64,000 nucleotides of DNA, from positions 337,662 through 401,661 of the forward strand of contig CAVSZI010000019.1 of the NCBI GenBank assembly GCA_963732345.1. The letters are read 5' to 3'. A program made the position numbers and the translations under genes. Source of the stretch: Bog-532 sp963732345 (GTDB lineage: Bacteria; Actinomycetota; Actinomycetes; Streptosporangiales; Streptosporangiaceae). The stretch's first letter is position 1; each line of letters opens with the position of its first letter. This document shows positions 37,019-46,035 of this stretch, piece by piece. The notes under the pieces are model-generated. The model was not told the DNA's origin, ran no database searches, and saw only the letters and a list, made by a program, of their open reading frames with translations.

Positions 37019-38041
37019 AGGCCGTCCGCTTGCACGAATTTCACCAGATGCCGGTGATCGACGAGGTTCCCGAACCAAAGATCAGCGGCCCGCTCGACGT
37101 CATCGTGAAGATCGGCGGGGCGGGGGTCTGCCGCACCGACCTGCACATCATCGAGGGCCAGTGGGACGCGGCGATGGGCACACCGCTGCCCTACATCCTG
37201 GGGCACGAGAACGCCGGCTGGGTGCATGAGATCGGTTCGGCGGTGACCAACGTGGCCGTCGGCGACACCGTCATCCTGCACCCCACCCCGACCTGCGGGC
37301 TGTGCCACGCCTGCCGGGCCGGCGACGACATGCACTGCATCAACAACTCCTTCCCGGGCCTGTCCACCGACGGCGGCATGGCCGAATACCTGCTGACCTC
37401 CGCCCGGGCCTGCGTGAAACTGGACCCGGAGACCAAGCCAGAGGACGTCGCCGCCCTGGCCGACGCGGGCATCACGGCCTACCACGCGGTCCGTAAGGCC
37501 ATCCCGCTGCTGTACCCGGGCACCACCTGCGTGGTCATCGGCGCTGGCGGCCTGGGCCACATCGGCGTCCAGTGCCTCGCCGCGCTGACCGCGACCCGGA
37601 TCATCGTGGTCGACCGCAACCCGGACGCGCTGAAGCTGGCCGAGCAGCTTGGCGCGCAGCACACCGTGGTCGCCGACGGCCGCCAGGTCGACGCCGTCAA
37701 GGACCTGACCGGCGGCACCGGCGCCGAAGTGGTGCTCGACTTCGTGGCCGAGCAGGGCGCCGAGATGGACGGGTGGAACATGACCGCTCCGGGCGGGCTC
37801 CTACTTCGTCATCGGCTACGGCGGCACGCTGGAGATCCCGACGCTGGACATCATCTCGACCGAGCGCAACATCATCGGCAACATCGTCGGCACCTACAAC
37901 GAGCTCGCCGAGCTGATGGCTCTCGCCCAGGCAGGCAAGGTCACCCTGCACACCCGGACCTACCCCCTGGACGCCGCGGTCGAAGCGCTCAGCGATCTCG
38001 ACGCTGGGCGCGTCCGCGGCCGGGCCATTCTCGTCCCTTAG
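37015..38041 (+). pseudogene. adh: Zinc-dependent alcohol dehydrogenase (MDR family), frameshifted
   Basis: Expected to oxidise the alcohol made by the monooxygenase. MDR signatures are VCRTDLHI, GHENAGWV, the structural-zinc Cys cluster CGLCHACRAGDDMHC and the Rossmann GAGGLGHIGVQ. After MTAPGG the frame breaks at GGGCGGGCTCC (G run 37795-37797); removing one G gives GGSYFVIGYGGTLEIP and a normal end RVRGRAILVP at 38041, 341 residues. GTG start with GGAGG, overlapping the previous stop. Confidence 0.9.
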
Positions 38042-38092
38042 CCCGCCCCTTCGCCCATCTGTTTGCCGCATTCGTAAGTCCCAGGAGGACCA

Positions 38093-39785
38093 ATGGCCAA
38101 GGAACTGCGTTTCAATGAGGAAGCCCGGAGCCTGCTGCTGGCCGGCGTCGACCAGCTCGCCGAGGCCGTGAAGTCAACACTCGGCCCCAAAGGGCGCAAC
38201 GTCATCCTGGAGAAGATCACCGGGTCGCCGGTCGTCACCAACGACGGCGTGACGATCGCGCGCGAGATCTTCCTGAAGAACCAGTTCGAGAACATGGGCG
38301 CCCAGCTGGTCAAGGAAGCGGCGATCAAGACCAACGACATCGTTGGTGACGGGACAACCACCGCGACCGTCATCGCCCAGGCCATCGTGCACGCGGGCAT
38401 GGACGCCATCGGCAAGGGGGGCAACCCGGTCCTGGTCAAGCGCGGCATCGACCTGGCCGTCGGCCGCCTGGTCGAGCACCTGCGCGGCGTCGCGCATCCG
38501 GTGAAGACCGAGGAGGATTACGCGCGGGTGGCGGCCATCTCCGCGAACGACGACGACACGGTTGGCGCGGTGATCGCGAAGGCGCTGTACACCGTCGGCG
38601 ATGGCGGCATCGTCACGGTGGAGGAGTCGCCCAGGTCCGGCATGAGGGTCGACTTCGTGGAGGGCTTCGAGTTCGACAACGGGTACCTGTCGCCCTACAT
38701 GGTGACCAACCCGGCGGCCCTGGAAGCCGTCGTCGACGATCCCTACATTCTGCTCTGCAGCGAGAAGATCACCAAGGTCCAGGAGCTGATGCCGCTGCTG
38801 GACAAGATCATGCGGGCACCGCGGCCGCTGGTGATCCTGGCCGAGAACGTCGAGGGCAGCGCGCTGTCCATGCTGGTGCACAACCACGTCAACCGGATCT
38901 TCCAGTGCGTCGCGGTGCGGGCGCCCGGTTTCGGGGACCGTCGGCTGCACAAGCTGGAGGACATTGCCGCGCTCACCGGCGGCGCGGTGTACAGCAAGCA
39001 CTCCGGGTTCTCGCTGGAGACGATGACCATCGAGCAGCTGGGCCGGGCATCGCAGGTCCGGGTCAACGCCGACAGCACCACCATCATCGGCGGCCATGGT
39101 TCCGCGGACGCGGTGGAGTTCCGCCTCGCCCAGATGCGGTCGGAAATGGAACGCGCCACGTTCGGGATCGACGAGGATGTCCTGAGCGAGCGGATCGGCG
39201 CCCTGTCCGGCAAGGTGGCCGTGATCAGCGTCGGCGCCCCGACCAGCGCGGAGCTGAAGGAACTGCAGCACCGCGTGGAGGACGCGCTGTCCGCGACGCG
39301 GGCCGCGATGGCCGAGGGCATCGTGGCGGGCGGCGGCGCTGCGCTGCTGCACGCCGAAGGCGCGCTCAATGACCTGGACGTCCGGGATGACTACGCGATC
39401 GGCGTCGAGATTGTGCGGAAGGCGCTCACCGAGCCCGCCTACCTGATCGCGGCCAACGCCGGCTACGACGGCACCGAGGTAGTGGCTAATATCACGCCCA
39501 TGGGGCCGGACGAGGGCTTTGACGCCCTCGGGGGCCGTCTATGGCAACATGATCGATATGGGCATCATCGATCCGCTGCGGGTGGCCCGGTCGGCTCTGC
39601 AGAACGGCGCCTCGGTCGCCGGCCTGCTGCTGACGACCAACACCCTGGTCGCCGAGGAGCAGACGCCGTGGGGCGGCAGCCCGGCGCTGATGACGGAGTT
39701 CGGCCCCCTCGACGGGGGCCTGAACCAGCCGTCCCCGGACCCCAGCACTCCGCAGTCGCTCGGGCTCGGGCCGTCGGTCGGCTGA
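38093..39785 (+). pseudogene. mimG: GroEL-like chaperonin specific to the monooxygenase (MimG/PrmG type), frameshifted
   Basis: Type I chaperonin homologue; in mycobacterial systems the equivalent MimG is needed to fold the hydroxylase. Blocks: KSTLGPKGRNVILEK, VTNDGVTIAREI, GDGTTTATVIAQAI, AEGIVAGGGAALLHAE. At GFDALG the frame breaks in the run of five Gs at 39530-39534; removing one gives ALGAVYGNMIDMGIIDPLRV and a normal chaperonin end at 39785. About 563 residues when repaired. The usual GGM tail is absent; the end is Pro/Ser-rich. ATG 38093 has AGGAGG. GroES is not encoded nearby. Confidence 0.9.
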
Positions 39786-39786
39786 C

Positions 39787-41079
39787 TTGGTCCCGCTGAC
39801 CACCGATTCCGCTTTTCCGGCCGCCGAGCGCGGCATAGCCGACCACAGTGGGCTCCGCCTGCTGCGCTCGCGCGGCCGGATTCGCGGGGTGGTCGCGCTC
39901 CTGGGTCCCGCGTTCGTCGCCGCGGTCGCCTACGTGGACCCCGGCAACTTCGCGACAAACTTCTCCGCAGGCGCGCAGTTCGGCTACGGCCTGGCCTGGG
40001 TCGTCGCGCTGGCCAATCTGATGGCCATGATGGTGCAGTACCTCTCGGCCAAGGTGGGCGTGGCCACCGGCCGTGACCTGCCCGAACTGTGCCGGGATCT
40101 GTTCCCGCGCGCCGTCACCCGGATGCTGTGGGTGCAGGCCGAGCTGATCGCGATCGCGACCGACCTGGCCGAGTTCGTCGGCGCCGCGATCGGGCTGAAC
40201 CTGCTCTTCCACGTGACGCCCCTGGTGGCCGGGCTCATGACCGCGGTCGTCGCGTTCGGCATCCTGGCCCTGCAGCAGCGCGGGTACCGCCGCTTCGAGC
40301 TGGCCATTGCCGCCCTGCTCGGCATCGTGTCGCTGGGGTTCGCCTACGATCTGGTCGCGGTGCACGCGGCCCCGGCGAGCATGGCCGCCGGCCTCGTCCC
40401 GCACCTGCTGCCGAGCAGCCTGCTGCTGGCCTCCGGCATTATCGGGGCCACGGTCATGCCGCACGTGATCTACCTGCATTCGGCGCTGACCAAGTCCCGG
40501 ATCGCCTGCCACGATGACGCGGAGCGCCGCGAACTGCTGAGGTTCCAGCGGCTCGACGTGGTCGTCGCGCTCGGGGCCGCCGGGCTGATCAACCTGGCGA
40601 TGCTCTTCGTTGCCGCCGCGCTGTTCAGCCGCACCGGCGGCCAGGCGGCGAACTCGCTGGCCGCGGCGCACGCGGGGCTCGGGCACCTCATCGGCGGCGG
40701 TGCCGCGCTCGCGTTCGCGGTCGCGCTGCTCGCCTCCGGGCTGTCATCCTCCAGCGTCGGCACCTACGCGGGCCAGGTCGTCATGCAGGGATTCGTGCGC
40801 CGCCGGATCCCGCTGTTCGTCCGGCGCACGCTGACCATGCTGCCCGCGCTGGTGGTGCTGGGGCTCAATCTGCCGGCCACCGCGGCCCTGGTGATCTCCC
40901 AGGTCGTCCTCTCCTTCGGGATACCGTTCGCGCTGGTGCCGCTGGTCCTGCTCACCCGCCGCGCCGACGTCATGGGCGCGCTGGTGAACCGGCGCCTGAC
41001 CACCGCCGTGACCGCCGGCATCGCGTCGGTCATCATCGCCCTCAATATCTTCCTGATCTACGTCACCTTCGCGGGTTAG
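39787..41079 (+). CDS. Nramp-family divalent metal ion transporter
   Basis: Proton-coupled Mn/Fe importer in the membrane. 430 residues with about 11 hydrophobic segments, the metal-binding DPGNFATNFSAG in TM1 and VMPHVIYLHSAL in TM6 (the canonical Met-Pro-His). TTG at 39787 is one base after the chaperonin stop, so it is probably co-transcribed. Supplying iron to the diiron enzyme is a reasonable but unproven link. No MntR-like site seen. Confidence 0.93.
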   Translation: MVPLTTDSAFPAAERGIADHSGLRLLRSRGRIRGVVALLGPAFVAAVAYVDPGNFATNFSAGAQFGYGLAWVVALANLMAMMVQYLSAKVGVATGRDLPELCRDLFPRAVTRMLWVQAELIAIATDLAEFVGAAIGLNLLFHVTPLVAGLMTAVVAFGILALQQRGYRRFELAIAALLGIVSLGFAYDLVAVHAAPASMAAGLVPHLLPSSLLLASGIIGATVMPHVIYLHSALTKSRIACHDDAERRELLRFQRLDVVVALGAAGLINLAMLFVAAALFSRTGGQAANSLAAAHAGLGHLIGGGAALAFAVALLASGLSSSSVGTYAGQVVMQGFVRRRIPLFVRRTLTMLPALVVLGLNLPATAALVISQVVLSFGIPFALVPLVLLTRRADVMGALVNRRLTTAVTAGIASVIIALNIFLIYVTFAG

Positions 41080-41126
41080 CGAGGGCGAGCGGTAACCGGG
41101 TCAGGACGGTATGAGACATTGTGCGC

Positions 41127-41843
41127 ATGCCTGATCTCCCTCATCGCGCGGATGGCGGTGTGACTGACGGTTATCTGTCCGTACCCGGCGGCCCGGGGAC
41201 GGTCCCGCCCCCCGGGCGATGGCCCGGTGTCGTGGTGATCCACGAGGCGTTCGGCCTCACCGACGGCATCAGGCAGCACGCGGACCGGCTCGCCCGCGCC
41301 GGGTACCTCGCGTTCGCGCCCGACCTGTACCTCGGCAAGTCGTGGGTGCGCTGCATCCGCGGCGCGATCCAGCAACTGCGGGCGGAATCCGGCCCGGCCG
41401 TCACCACGCTGGAGGCGGCCCGGGCGTGGCTGGCCTCGCGGCCGGACTGCTCCGGCAAGACCGGCGCGATCGGCTTCTGCATGGGCGGCGGTTTCGCGCT
41501 GCTGTGCGCGCCGCGGGACGGCTTCGCCGCGGTGAGCGTGAACTGCGGGCAGGTACCGCGTAACCCGGAGCGCGCCCTCGAGGGTGCGTGCCCGGTGGTG
41601 GGCAGCTACGGCGAACGCGACCCGATGGGGGTGGAGCCGCCGAAACACCTGGATCAGGCGCTGACCGCGCTGGGTGTGCCGCACGACATCAAGATCTACC
41701 CGGACGCCGGGCACCGCTTCATGAACAAGCCCACTCCCTGCCTCGCCCCGCCGGCCAATGCGCTCCGGATGGGCTACCAGGAGGAGGCCGCGGAGGACTC
41801 CTGGCGGCGCATTCTCGAATTTTTCGGGGAACACCTGTGTTAG
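41127..41843 (+). CDS. Dienelactone-hydrolase-family protein
   Basis: Alpha/beta hydrolase of ~238 residues. The catalytic Cys lies in the nucleophile elbow GFCMGGG, Asp in GSYGERD and His in DAGHRFMN, the DLH triad. VVIHEAFGLTDGIRQHADRLA is the oxyanion-side block. True substrate unknown. ATG 41127 (GTG 41121 possible). Convergent with the recombinase gene; the two stops overlap inside a 22-bp duplication. Confidence 0.9.
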   Translation: MPDLPHRADGGVTDGYLSVPGGPGTVPPPGRWPGVVVIHEAFGLTDGIRQHADRLARAGYLAFAPDLYLGKSWVRCIRGAIQQLRAESGPAVTTLEAARAWLASRPDCSGKTGAIGFCMGGGFALLCAPRDGFAAVSVNCGQVPRNPERALEGACPVVGSYGERDPMGVEPPKHLDQALTALGVPHDIKIYPDAGHRFMNKPTPCLAPPANALRMGYQEEAAEDSWRRILEFFGEHLC

Positions 41844-41879
41844 CCCGGGGGGGCGACTGTGTTAGCCCGGGGGGACGAC
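41836..41879. repeat. 22-bp duplication spanning two convergent stop codons
   Basis: CTGTGTTAGCCCGGGGGGGC and its copy, 22 bp apart, contain the TAG of the hydrolase gene and, on the other strand, the TAA of the recombinase. Confidence 0.85.
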
Positions 41880-43685
41880 CCAGTGTGCCCGGTCAAATGG
41901 CCAACATGATCTTGAGGTGTGGTTCCTGGTTGTGATGGTGGCGGGGTGTTGTGGTCGGCGCGGGGGTCGGTGAGCAGATCGTGGATGGCTTGGGGTGTGG
42001 CGTTGGTGAGGGTGGCGTGGATGGTGACCTGGTTTTTGTCCCGGTTGTAAACGGCCTGGACGTCGAACGCGTCGAGGAGCCGTTCGGTCAGGGCGGCGGG
42101 TGCTTCGGTGAGGATGTCGCCCAGGATCGGCAGTTCGTCCAGCAGGGTGGGGTCATTGTCGGGCTCGGCGGGGGCTTCTTCGAGGACGCGTAGCTCGGTT
42201 TCCAGGGTGGTGCGCTGGGTGTAGAGGTCGGTGAAGCGGGCGCGGATCCGCTGGCGGAGGGCCTGGGCGGCGGGGTCGGCGGGGTCGGCGGGGGTTTCCA
42301 ATTCGGTGATCAGCGCGGTCTCGGCGGTGTCGAGCCGGGCGATCTTGCGGCGGATCGCGGCGGCTTGCCGGTCGCGGCGCTCGGCCTGGCCGGCGGCGGT
42401 GGCGGGCAGGCCGGTGGTGAGCAGGGCGGCCCGGTCGGGGCCGAACACCCGCTCGGTGAAGAACCGGGCGAGGGCGGCGGTCATGACGTCTTCGCGGACG
42501 GCGACGGTGCGGTGCTCGGGGTGGGCGGCGTAGTGGCGGGGCAGGCCGGGATCGTGCGGGCACCGGTAGTAGGTGTGGGCGCGGATGGTGGTGCCGCTCA
42601 TGCGGCGGTGGCAGATGGAGCAGTACAGCCGGGAGCGGAGCTTGTACCGGCGGCCGGTCCGGGTGGTGGGCATTTCGGGGTCGCGGACGTTGCCGTGGCG
42701 GCGGCCGGTCCGCTGGGCGGCGTCCCAGGTGGCCATGTCCACCAGCGCGGTGTGGGTGGGTTCGGCGGACCAGATCCATTCGCTGGCCGGCATCCAGACT
42801 TTCTTGCCGGCTTTGCGGCGGCGGCGGCCCATCACCTGATGGCCGGTGTACTTGGGGTTGGACAGGATCTCATCGACCAGCGCCAGGGACCAGCCGGGCC
42901 GGGCCGGGCGGCGGGTAGGCGGCCAGCCGGGCCCGGATGGTCGGCTTCCCCAGATGCTCACTAACCCGCCACCGGTAGATCAGCGCGACGATCGGGCCGT
43001 AGACGGGATCTTCGGTGAGCCGGGTTTTGGTGCGGCCTTCGGCGGCCTTGATGGGGTTGGGATGCGGGTGCCGTTCCCCGAGGTAGCCGACCGGGACTTT
43101 GCCGAGGTTCCAGCCGGCGAGGGAATGTTCTTTCAGCCCGTCCCAGACTTTGCCTTTCAATTGGAGCCGGTACCATTCGGCGACGCCTTGCTTGACCCGG
43201 CGGACCAGAACGGTGGTCGCGTTGATCCCCTCGACATTGAACGGCTCGTCGGTGGCAAATATCGGGATGCCCTGATTCTGGAGTTCTCTTTCCAGTTTCG
43301 GTGAGTTGTAGGTGTCGCGGGCGGAGCGCTCGATGTCCTCACACACCACGAACGTGAAATCCGGGGTGGGGGATGCGGCCTCGCTGAGCAGGTCAGCGAT
43401 GCCGCCGTCGCGGGGGATCCCGGCGGCGGCGGCGATCTGCCAGGCGCCGCCGTGGCCCCGGTCTTCCAGGTCGTTGCCGCCGGATTCCACGTCCCAGTAG
43501 TAGGCCACGATCTGGCAGCCGGGCGGCAGCCAGGCCCGGCAGTTACGGACCTGCCGCCGCATCGAGGCGACCGGGTCCTGGAGCCGCTCGTTGGAGGTGC
43601 GGCCCAGGAACGCCACCGGGACCAGCTCAGCCGGCCCGGCGGTCGCGGCCAGGGCCTGCGGGATATCTGCTGCCGTCATGGTCAT
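41840..43685 (-). pseudogene. Large serine recombinase, frameshifted
   Basis: Site-specific integrase/recombinase of the phiC31-like large-serine type. The N-terminal catalytic domain (FLGRTSNERLQDPVASMRRQ with the nucleophile Ser; VCEDIERSARDTYN) and the start of the recombinase domain read from ATG 43685. Near 42895-42916 (CCCGGCCCGGCCCGG) the frame changes by one and continues with LVDEILSNPKYTGHQVMGRR, a zinc ribbon (CSICHRRMSG...YYRCP) and a coiled coil. Together about 610 residues. Without the shift it would be complete. No phage genes are adjacent. Confidence 0.85.
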
Positions 43686-43828
43686 GCTGTCTCCTTCACG
43701 TCCTGGGCCGCCGCGCCCGGTACTGGCGCGCCCCGGTGCAGCAGGTTCCGGATCACCTCGGCCTGCCGCTCATCCAGTTCCCTGGCTTTCCGCCCGGTCG
43801 CTGTCTTTATCTTGTACCGGGCTTTCAT
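43682..43828 (-). CDS. 48-residue protein translationally coupled to the recombinase
   Basis: ATG 43828 with AGGAAAG nine bases upstream; the stop overlaps the recombinase start (ATGA). The product MKARYKIKTATGRKARELDE...EVIRNLLHRG is basic and helical, so it could be a recombination-directionality or DNA-binding accessory protein; no family recognised. Confidence 0.5.
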   Translation of the reverse strand: MKARYKIKTATGRKARELDERQAEVIRNLLHRGAPVPGAAAQDVKETA

Positions 43829-44247
43829 TCGGCCGGTCTTTCCTCTTTCCTCAAATTATAGGCGATAATGCGCGGGTATTTAATGTCTCCGGGCGAATTA
43901 CCTGAGCGCATTTCCGGGTCATTTCCGGGGCCCGGTCCTGGTTTAACGGTCATGTGTAATTACCTTTCCCGGTGTCGTGGCGGGAGTGGGGGGTGATTGT
44001 TTGGCCGGTGTCCTGCCGGTGGAGGGCTGCGTGCGGGGGGCGGCAGGCCCTACGCTGGCCCGGGCGGGCCGGGCAGCCTTGCTGCTGCCCGCGATCTGCT
44101 CGGCGGGGCCTGCCGCAGGGGTCCCCGGACGTAGCCCGGAGCCGGGAGGTGGCTAAAAATCACCTCCCGCGCACTTGGGGCACCATCCCGCACAGGCCGG
44201 GCGGCTGAACCGGATCCCCCGCGCCGTCACCCGGTTCTATCCGGCCA
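43829..44247. other. Intergenic region with nested palindromes
   Basis: No gene recognised. AT-rich promoter-like sequence near 43850-43960 (upstream of the recombinase operon), the nested-stem element 44040-44116, and a hairpin GGGAGGTG (44144-44151) / CACCTCCC (44161-44168) with an A-rich loop. Confidence 0.5.
44040..44116. repeat. Nested-stem palindromic element 1
   Basis: Outer 11-bp perfect inverted repeat GCGGCAGGCCC (44040-44050) / GGGCCTGCCGC (44106-44116), with an inner GGGCAGC / GCTGCCC stem. About 77 bases could fold into one long structure. Confidence 0.6.
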
Positions 44248-44532
44248 TTAGGCCCCGGAGGGCGTAAAGCGCTGTTCTTCGGCAATGCCGGTGGTTCCGG
44301 CAGCCGCACCGGCAGGACCGGCGGCGGTCGCCGCCGGCCAGGTGGCGTGCAGCCAGTCCGGCTCATCCAGCAGTGCGGCTAAGCTAAGGAGCCGGCTACC
44401 GGGTCGGTCGTCCCGTTGACGGCATGCCACCGGCCATTGGTCCTGGCAGGACTGCTGCCGAGCTGCCCGTCCGGGTGCTGGAGCCGGACGATGATCGCGC
44501 ATAGTCTCCGGGTCCGGTACGGCCCGGGACAT
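44248..44532 (-). CDS. Hypothetical protein, second gene of the GntR-divergent pair
   Basis: 94 residues from ATG 44532, which overlaps the upstream stop (TGATG). Contains LSLAALLDEPDWLHATWPAA, the rest is polar and Ala-rich. It lies in an operon with the 64-residue gene; pairs like this next to small GntR regulators recur in actinomycetes but have no known function. Confidence 0.45.
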   Translation of the reverse strand: MSRAVPDPETMRDHRPAPAPGRAARQQSCQDQWPVACRQRDDRPGSRLLSLAALLDEPDWLHATWPAATAAGPAGAAAGTTGIAEEQRFTPSGA

Positions 44533-44726
44533 CAGCGGCCGGCCACGATCTCTTCGAGCCGGTTCAGCAGTTCCCTGAGGGACAGCGCCGCGACGACGTG
44601 GCAGTCCTGGCCGTCGCCTTTTTCGGCGATGAAGCGCCGGGCCCCGTCCTGGGCGTGGATGGACCACTCGGGATGATCCTGGATGAAGCGCTGTTGCCGG
44701 ACGACTTGATCAAACGGCAGACCCAT
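44532..44726 (-). CDS. Hypothetical protein divergent from GntR regulator
   Basis: 64 residues: IQDHPEWSIHAQDGARRFIAEK ... LRELLNRLEEIVAGR, the pattern (HPxW...W/F, then helical end) of short actinomycete proteins encoded beside stand-alone GntR regulators. ATG 44726 with GGAAAG upstream. Its start codon sits inside the sequence that is also found fused to the 3' end of ssrA. Confidence 0.6.
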   Translation of the reverse strand: MGLPFDQVVRQQRFIQDHPEWSIHAQDGARRFIAEKGDGQDCHVVAALSLRELLNRLEEIVAGR

Positions 44727-44752
44727 GACAGCTTTCCTTGCCCGACCCGTAG

Positions 44753-44783
44753 TGACCCGTTGGACCGTGCCCGGTACGGGTCA
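44753..44783. promoter_or_regulatory. GntR-module operator copy 2
   Basis: Inverted repeat TGACCCGT (44753-44760) / ACGGGTCA (44776-44783) between the divergent small gene and the GntR gene; the same arrangement occurs at 26998-27043. Probable binding site of the adjacent regulator. Confidence 0.55.
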
Positions 44784-44904
44784 GCACCGGGCACGGCCAG
44801 CTCAGGCTATAGCACTATGAGCCACTAAAGCCAGTAGGGCGCCTTAGTCATCTAGAGCGAGGCTAGTCACCCCCGGTGAACATGGCTGGTCAGGGGCCTA
44901 TAGG

Positions 44905-45153
44905 GTGCCTGACGTGCCCGATATCGACCACTACAGCCCCGTGCCGCTGTACGTCCAGCTCGCCAGCCTGCTGCGAGACCGGATCACCACGGGCACCATC
45001 GAACCGGGCAGGCCGCTGCCATCGCAGCGGACCCTCATCGAGGAGTACGGGCTGGCCCGTGGCACGGTCGCGCGCGCGTTCAAGATCCTCTCCGACGAGG
45101 GCCTGGTCGTGGTAGTCCCGGGCAAAGGTATTTACGTCAAGCCAAAGAGATAA
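44905..45153 (+). CDS. Stand-alone GntR-family winged-helix regulator
   Basis: 82 residues consisting only of the GntR DNA-binding domain: PLYVQLASLLRDRITTGTIEPG, SQRTLIEEYGLARGTVARAFKIL, wing GLVVVVPGKGIYVK. There is no effector-binding domain; such short GntR proteins are typical of actinomycete mobile or accessory modules (KorSA-like). GTG 44905; GTG 44914 is an alternative. Probably autoregulates through the operator 120 bases upstream. Confidence 0.85.
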   Translation: MPDVPDIDHYSPVPLYVQLASLLRDRITTGTIEPGRPLPSQRTLIEEYGLARGTVARAFKILSDEGLVVVVPGKGIYVKPKR

Positions 45154-45648
45154 AATTCGAACATAGCCGTATACTTGTTCGACGGCATGGGCGTGGATCG
45201 AACTAGACGGCGAACAGGCGGGGTGGGGTCCGACGCGGACCGTGGTGGCCAAGCTCAGCCGGGACGGCTACGTGGCCCAGGTCCTCATCGGCACCAGGAC
45301 ACAGACGCTCATCATCACCGGCCGCAAGCTGCCCCCCCCGGAACTACTGGCCATCGGGAGCCCGCCGCCCGGCAAGCCGCAGGCCCGGCGGGTGGCGGCG
45401 CGGCCGGTACCGGCACACCGATGCTGTTTCCCCGGGTCAATGCCGCGGCCATGGTCCTGCGCCGCATGCACCTTCCGGTTCATTGGCGCTTGCCGGAAGC
45501 GGGGAGCCACGATGTTCCCCATCTGCCGGTGACGGCGGGGACCTGGTGCGCTTTTGCTTGCACCTTCCCCGATCACCTGCGCGGCCAGTACCCCAATGCT
45601 TTTCTCTTTTGACCTTTTCCCTTGATCTTGTTCCTGTTCTTTGTTTTG
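45154..45648. other. Region behind GntR gene with possible coding remnant
   Basis: From ~45185 to ~45360 one frame reads AWAWIELDGEQAGWGPTRTVVAKLSRDGYVAQVLIG, which looks protein-like but has no clear start and degenerates downstream, so it may be a gene fragment. 45600-45650 is a pyrimidine-rich, GC-poor tract. Nothing else recognised. Confidence 0.35.
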
Positions 45649-45755
45649 CCTGGGTGGGTGCCGTCCTGTGGAGCTGCTTCCTGACCTCGCCCGCTCGAAG
45701 AGTGGGTGAGGTCAGGAAGTGTTCAGCGGAACGGGTAGGACGGCACCCGGCCAGG
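45649..45755. repeat. Nested-stem palindromic element 2
   Basis: Outer CCTGG/CCAGG (45649-45653, 45751-45755), middle perfect 12-bp GGGTGCCGTCCT (45656-45667) / AGGACGGCACCC (45737-45748), inner 16-bp stem CTTCCTGACCTCGCCC / GGGTGAGGTCAGGAAG (45677-45719, one G.U). A 107-base sequence folding into one extended structure. Confidence 0.7.
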
Positions 45756-46035
45756 GACACAGGCCAGCGGCGGTAGCCGCTGTCTGTCTGCCCTGCACAG
45801 TGCCCGCACGGGCGGGCGGCCTGGTGCGCGGGAGTTGTGTGGCCGCTGTGCGGCCGATAAGGAGAGATATGACGCTGCGACGTCTCCGCGCGGAGTGTCC
45901 GCGAAGGGCTGGCCGCGTGCTCGAAGCACGGGGGGTTATAAACACTAGGGGCGCCGAGCCCCTTCGACGCGGGGTCCGGGGCAGCAGCCCGGGAGCGCCA
46001 GCGGTCTGGGCCGATGTGAGGGCGGTGACCTTGAG

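Noticed and set aside
45156..45182. LexA/SOS-like half sites TCGAAC and GTTCGA
   Set aside because: The half sites are 14 bases apart instead of the usual 4, so they do not make a LexA box.
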